A DNA stretch of 8,627 nt, from positions 1 through 8,627 of the forward strand of contig DATJTV010000393.1 of the NCBI GenBank assembly GCA_035503055.1, in the 5' to 3' direction. Source of the DNA: JAKAWQ01 sp035503055 (lineage in GTDB: Bacteria > Pseudomonadota > Alphaproteobacteria > Acetobacterales > Acetobacteraceae). Position 1 is the stretch's first letter; the number at the start of each line of letters is the position of its first letter. The notes under the pieces are model-generated. The model did no database searches. It worked only from the letters and a program-made list of their open reading frames with translations, and was not told where the DNA came from. This document shows positions 7,561 through 8,627 of the stretch, piece by piece. Position numbers and translations under genes: made by a program.

Positions 7561-7902
7561 TCAATATTCTCCTCTCCGCCCCTGGGGATGGCTCTGCGGA
7601 AGATCCGGGCTCGGCGCATCCGGCGCAACGGCGTCGGAGGCGATCGGTGCCGGTGGCGAAGAGGTTCCGTCCCGGTAGGCGGAGAGCTGCTGCGCGGTCG
7701 GAATCGAGCTCACGATCTCTCCGGCCTCGTTGCGGAAATCGATGACGACGATGCCGGTCTCGGGATTGAGCGTGAGCGTCGGGATGACGGGCATCGCAGG
7801 TGTGAGCGCCGCGCCGACCGGGAGGTCCTTGGTATTGGGCGGCTCGGGCTGCGCGGCCGCCGCGGCGCTTGCGGCGGGATGGATCGTGAGATCGCTCGGC
7901 AT
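7561..7902 (-). CDS. Small FlaG-like protein
   Basis: This is a 113-residue protein on the minus strand, converging on the glycan operon. I chose the ATG at 7902-7900 because GGGGA (7913-7909) lies 6 nt before it. An in-frame ATG at 7932 would add ten residues (MRHPSKRGSA) but has no good ribosome site. The ends are low-complexity: residues 1-40 are Ala/Pro-rich and 81-113 are Pro/Ser/Asp-rich. The core (about 41-79) reads PTLTLNPETGIVVIDFRNEAGEIVSSIPTAQQLSAY. Its pattern of two short strands plus GE-V---IP---L recalls FlaG, a small flagellar protein with a VIRQIPPEE-type ending. The classic RQIP is replaced by SSIP, so this may be a diverged relative or a lineage-specific protein with similar structure. 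No signal peptide or membrane segment is visible. That the gene is real is likely; the FlaG link is tentative. Confidence 0.6.
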   Translation of the reverse strand: MPSDLTIHPAASAAAAAQPEPPNTKDLPVGAALTPAMPVIPTLTLNPETGIVVIDFRNEAGEIVSSIPTAQQLSAYRDGTSSPPAPIASDAVAPDAPSPDLPQSHPQGRRGEY

Positions 7903-8016
7903 GGCCGATCCCCGTTTCGATGGGTGGCGCATGGTTCGGGCGCCGTCCTGGCGCTAACCTTCCATCCGATTTTGCACTGCGGTTGTTTCCGCTCCGTTAA
8001 CCCGTCCTTGTCCGCC

Positions 8017-8037
8017 GGCCCGGCGCGTGCGCCGGCC
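8017..8037. repeat. GC-rich hairpin upstream of flaG-like gene
   Basis: CCGGCG (8020-8025) pairs with CGCCGG (8030-8035) around loop CGTG, and GG (8017-8018) pairs with CC (8036-8037) past one bulged base. It lies about 115 bp upstream of the flaG-like start and could form in its leader. It lacks a T-run on the downstream side in either direction, so it is not an obvious terminator. Confidence 0.45.
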
Positions 8038-8107
8038 CTCCCTAAAAATGCGCGCCGAATCTCCGAATCACGCAAAAGGGGACAAGCGCCACTCGCCCTT
8101 TGTATTG

Positions 8108-8125
8108 ATGTTTCACGTGAAACAT
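8108..8125. promoter_or_regulatory. parS: parS-like ParB binding site
   Basis: ATGTTTCACGTGAAACAT is a perfect 18-bp palindrome. Its inner 16 bases, TGTTTCACGTGAAACA (8109-8124), match the consensus parS site bound by chromosomal ParB proteins in every position. In bacteria such sites nucleate ParB spreading for origin segregation and SMC loading, and usually lie near oriC. Here the site is intergenic, between phaC and the flaG-like gene, with no parAB in the window. A CACGTG-binding transcription factor is the alternative, but the full 16-base match makes parS the better call. Confidence 0.8.
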
Positions 8126-8144
8126 GAACCAATTCAGGGCCTTG

Positions 8145-8173
8145 CAAAAATCTGCCGAAAAACAAGGCAGATT
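8145..8173 (-). terminator. Intrinsic terminator downstream of phaC
   Basis: Read on the minus strand, AATCTGCC (8173-8166) and GGCAGATT (8156-8149) form a perfect 8-bp stem around a 9-nt loop, followed by TTT (8148-8146), so five T in a row end the structure. It lies 55 bp after the phaC stop. A competing weaker pairing, GCCTTG/CAAGGC (8139-8144 with 8163-8168), exists. The stem is modest in GC, but placement and polarity fit. Confidence 0.6.
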
Positions 8174-8227
8174 CGCCGCCCCCACCGGTCAACAAAGGAG
8201 ACGGGCATCACCCGGCGGTTGTATCGC

Positions 8228-8627
8228 TCAGGTCAGCCTGACCTTCACGTAGGAGCCGGGCGCCGGCTCGATCGCCGCGAGCTTGCCCTCGCCCGGGATC
8301 CGCGCCGGCACGCGCTCGGGCGCCTCCGCGCTCACCCAGCGATGCCAGTCCGGCCACCATGAGCCCGCAAGCTCGGTCGCTCCCTTGAGCCACTCGTTAG
8401 GGTCGGCTTGCATCTCCTTGTTGATCCAGTGGTTGTATTTCCCGCTGTCCGGCGGGTTGACGATGCCGGCGATATGCCCCGAAGCGGCGAGCACGAAGCG
8501 GGTCTTGCCGCCGAGCAGCCGCGCCCCGCGATAGGTCGCCTTCCACGGCGCGATATGATCCTCGCGCGTGGAAATAAAGTAGGCCGGCAGCCGGATGCGC
8601 CCGAGATCGATCGGCTCGCCCTTGAGC
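8228..8627 (-). CDS. phaC: Class I poly(3-hydroxyalkanoate) synthase, C-terminal part (5' end outside window)
   Basis: The minus-strand frame from the right edge to TGA (8230-8228) encodes 133 residues of the PhaC C-terminus. LPAYFISTREDHIAPWKATYRG contains the catalytic Asp (codon 8560-8558) and FVLAASGHIAGIVNPP contains the catalytic His (codon 8476-8474). They are 28 residues apart, the same spacing as Asp480 and His508 of the Cupriavidus necator enzyme. WLKGATELAGSWWPDWHRWVS is the class I C-terminal signature. The active-site Cys lies beyond the right edge. The enzyme polymerises hydroxyacyl-CoA into PHA on the surface of storage granules. It is not functionally related to the glycan operon. 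It is followed by a likely intrinsic terminator. Confidence 0.95.
   Translation of the reverse strand, partial: LKGEPIDLGRIRLPAYFISTREDHIAPWKATYRGARLLGGKTRFVLAASGHIAGIVNPPDSGKYNHWINKEMQADPNEWLKGATELAGSWWPDWHRWVSAEAPERVPARIPGEGKLAAIEPAPGSYVKVRLT

Larger units (their letters stand above)
7903..8227. other. 325-bp intergenic region with parS-like site, hairpin and phaC terminator
   Basis: No convincing coding sequence lies here. The region is clearly richer in A/T than the genes around 8045-8185. It holds a GC-rich hairpin (8017-8037), a perfect CACGTG-centred palindrome (8108-8125) and a terminator downstream of phaC (8145-8173). The promoter of the flaG-like gene should lie here, but I found no confident -35/-10, sigma-54 or flagellar sigma-28 match. 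Confidence 0.7.

Noticed and set aside
8073..8102. AAAGGGGACAAGCG...CCCTTT just left of the parS site as a second copy of the junction palindrome
   Set aside because: Only GGGGACA and part of the flank are shared. The GTCCCCC right arm is missing and the stem would be short and mispaired.
7537..8127. Plus-strand open frame of 196 codons across the flaG-like gene and intergenic region
   Set aside because: It is an Arg/Gly-rich low-complexity translation, overlaps the better-supported minus-strand gene and has no ribosome site.
8107..8362. Possible small protein starting MFHVKHE at the palindrome
   Set aside because: The MFHVKH and VSRET peptides arise from translating the parS palindrome itself. 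The frame runs into antisense phaC and shows no coding character.

Overview
The window reads as a high-GC alphaproteobacterial chromosome or large replicon. The evidence is strongly GC-biased codons, a class I polyhydroxyalkanoate synthase, GTG starts with GGAG-type ribosome binding sites, and a perfect ParB-type parS palindrome. Acetobacteraceae or another Rhodospirillales lineage is my best guess, from the style of the glycosyltransferases; this is inference, not proof.

Positions 1-7505 hold one tightly packed, plus-strand glycan-modification operon, cut by the left edge. In order it contains: the C-terminal end of a TPR-type SAM methyltransferase; a 1197-residue protein joining a SPINDLY/O-GlcNAc-transferase-like (GT41) half to a TPR + GT9-like half; a GT2 glycosyltransferase; a small SAM methyltransferase; an NAD-dependent nucleotide-sugar epimerase/dehydratase; and a TylF-like O-methyltransferase. 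Genes overlap by 11 bp or 4 bp or are separated by 12-46 bp, so they are probably co-transcribed from a promoter left of the window. A coherent reading is that the epimerase supplies an unusual NDP-sugar, the methyltransferases decorate it, and the glycosyltransferases attach or extend it on a protein or surface glycan.

Positions 7561-8627 are on the minus strand: the C-terminal 133 codons of phaC (right edge), a probable intrinsic terminator, a 325-bp gap carrying a perfect 18-bp parS-like palindrome, and a 113-aa protein with a FlaG-like core. This last gene converges on the glycan operon. A FlaG-like gene beside a GT41 enzyme makes flagellin or another surface protein a plausible glycosylation target.

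The two most unusual features are (1) the double glycosyltransferase gene, whose two halves have visibly different base composition and are joined exactly at a translated GGGGGAC/GTCCCCC palindrome, which looks like a repeat-mediated gene fusion, and (2) the isolated, perfect parS site between phaC and the flaG-like gene.
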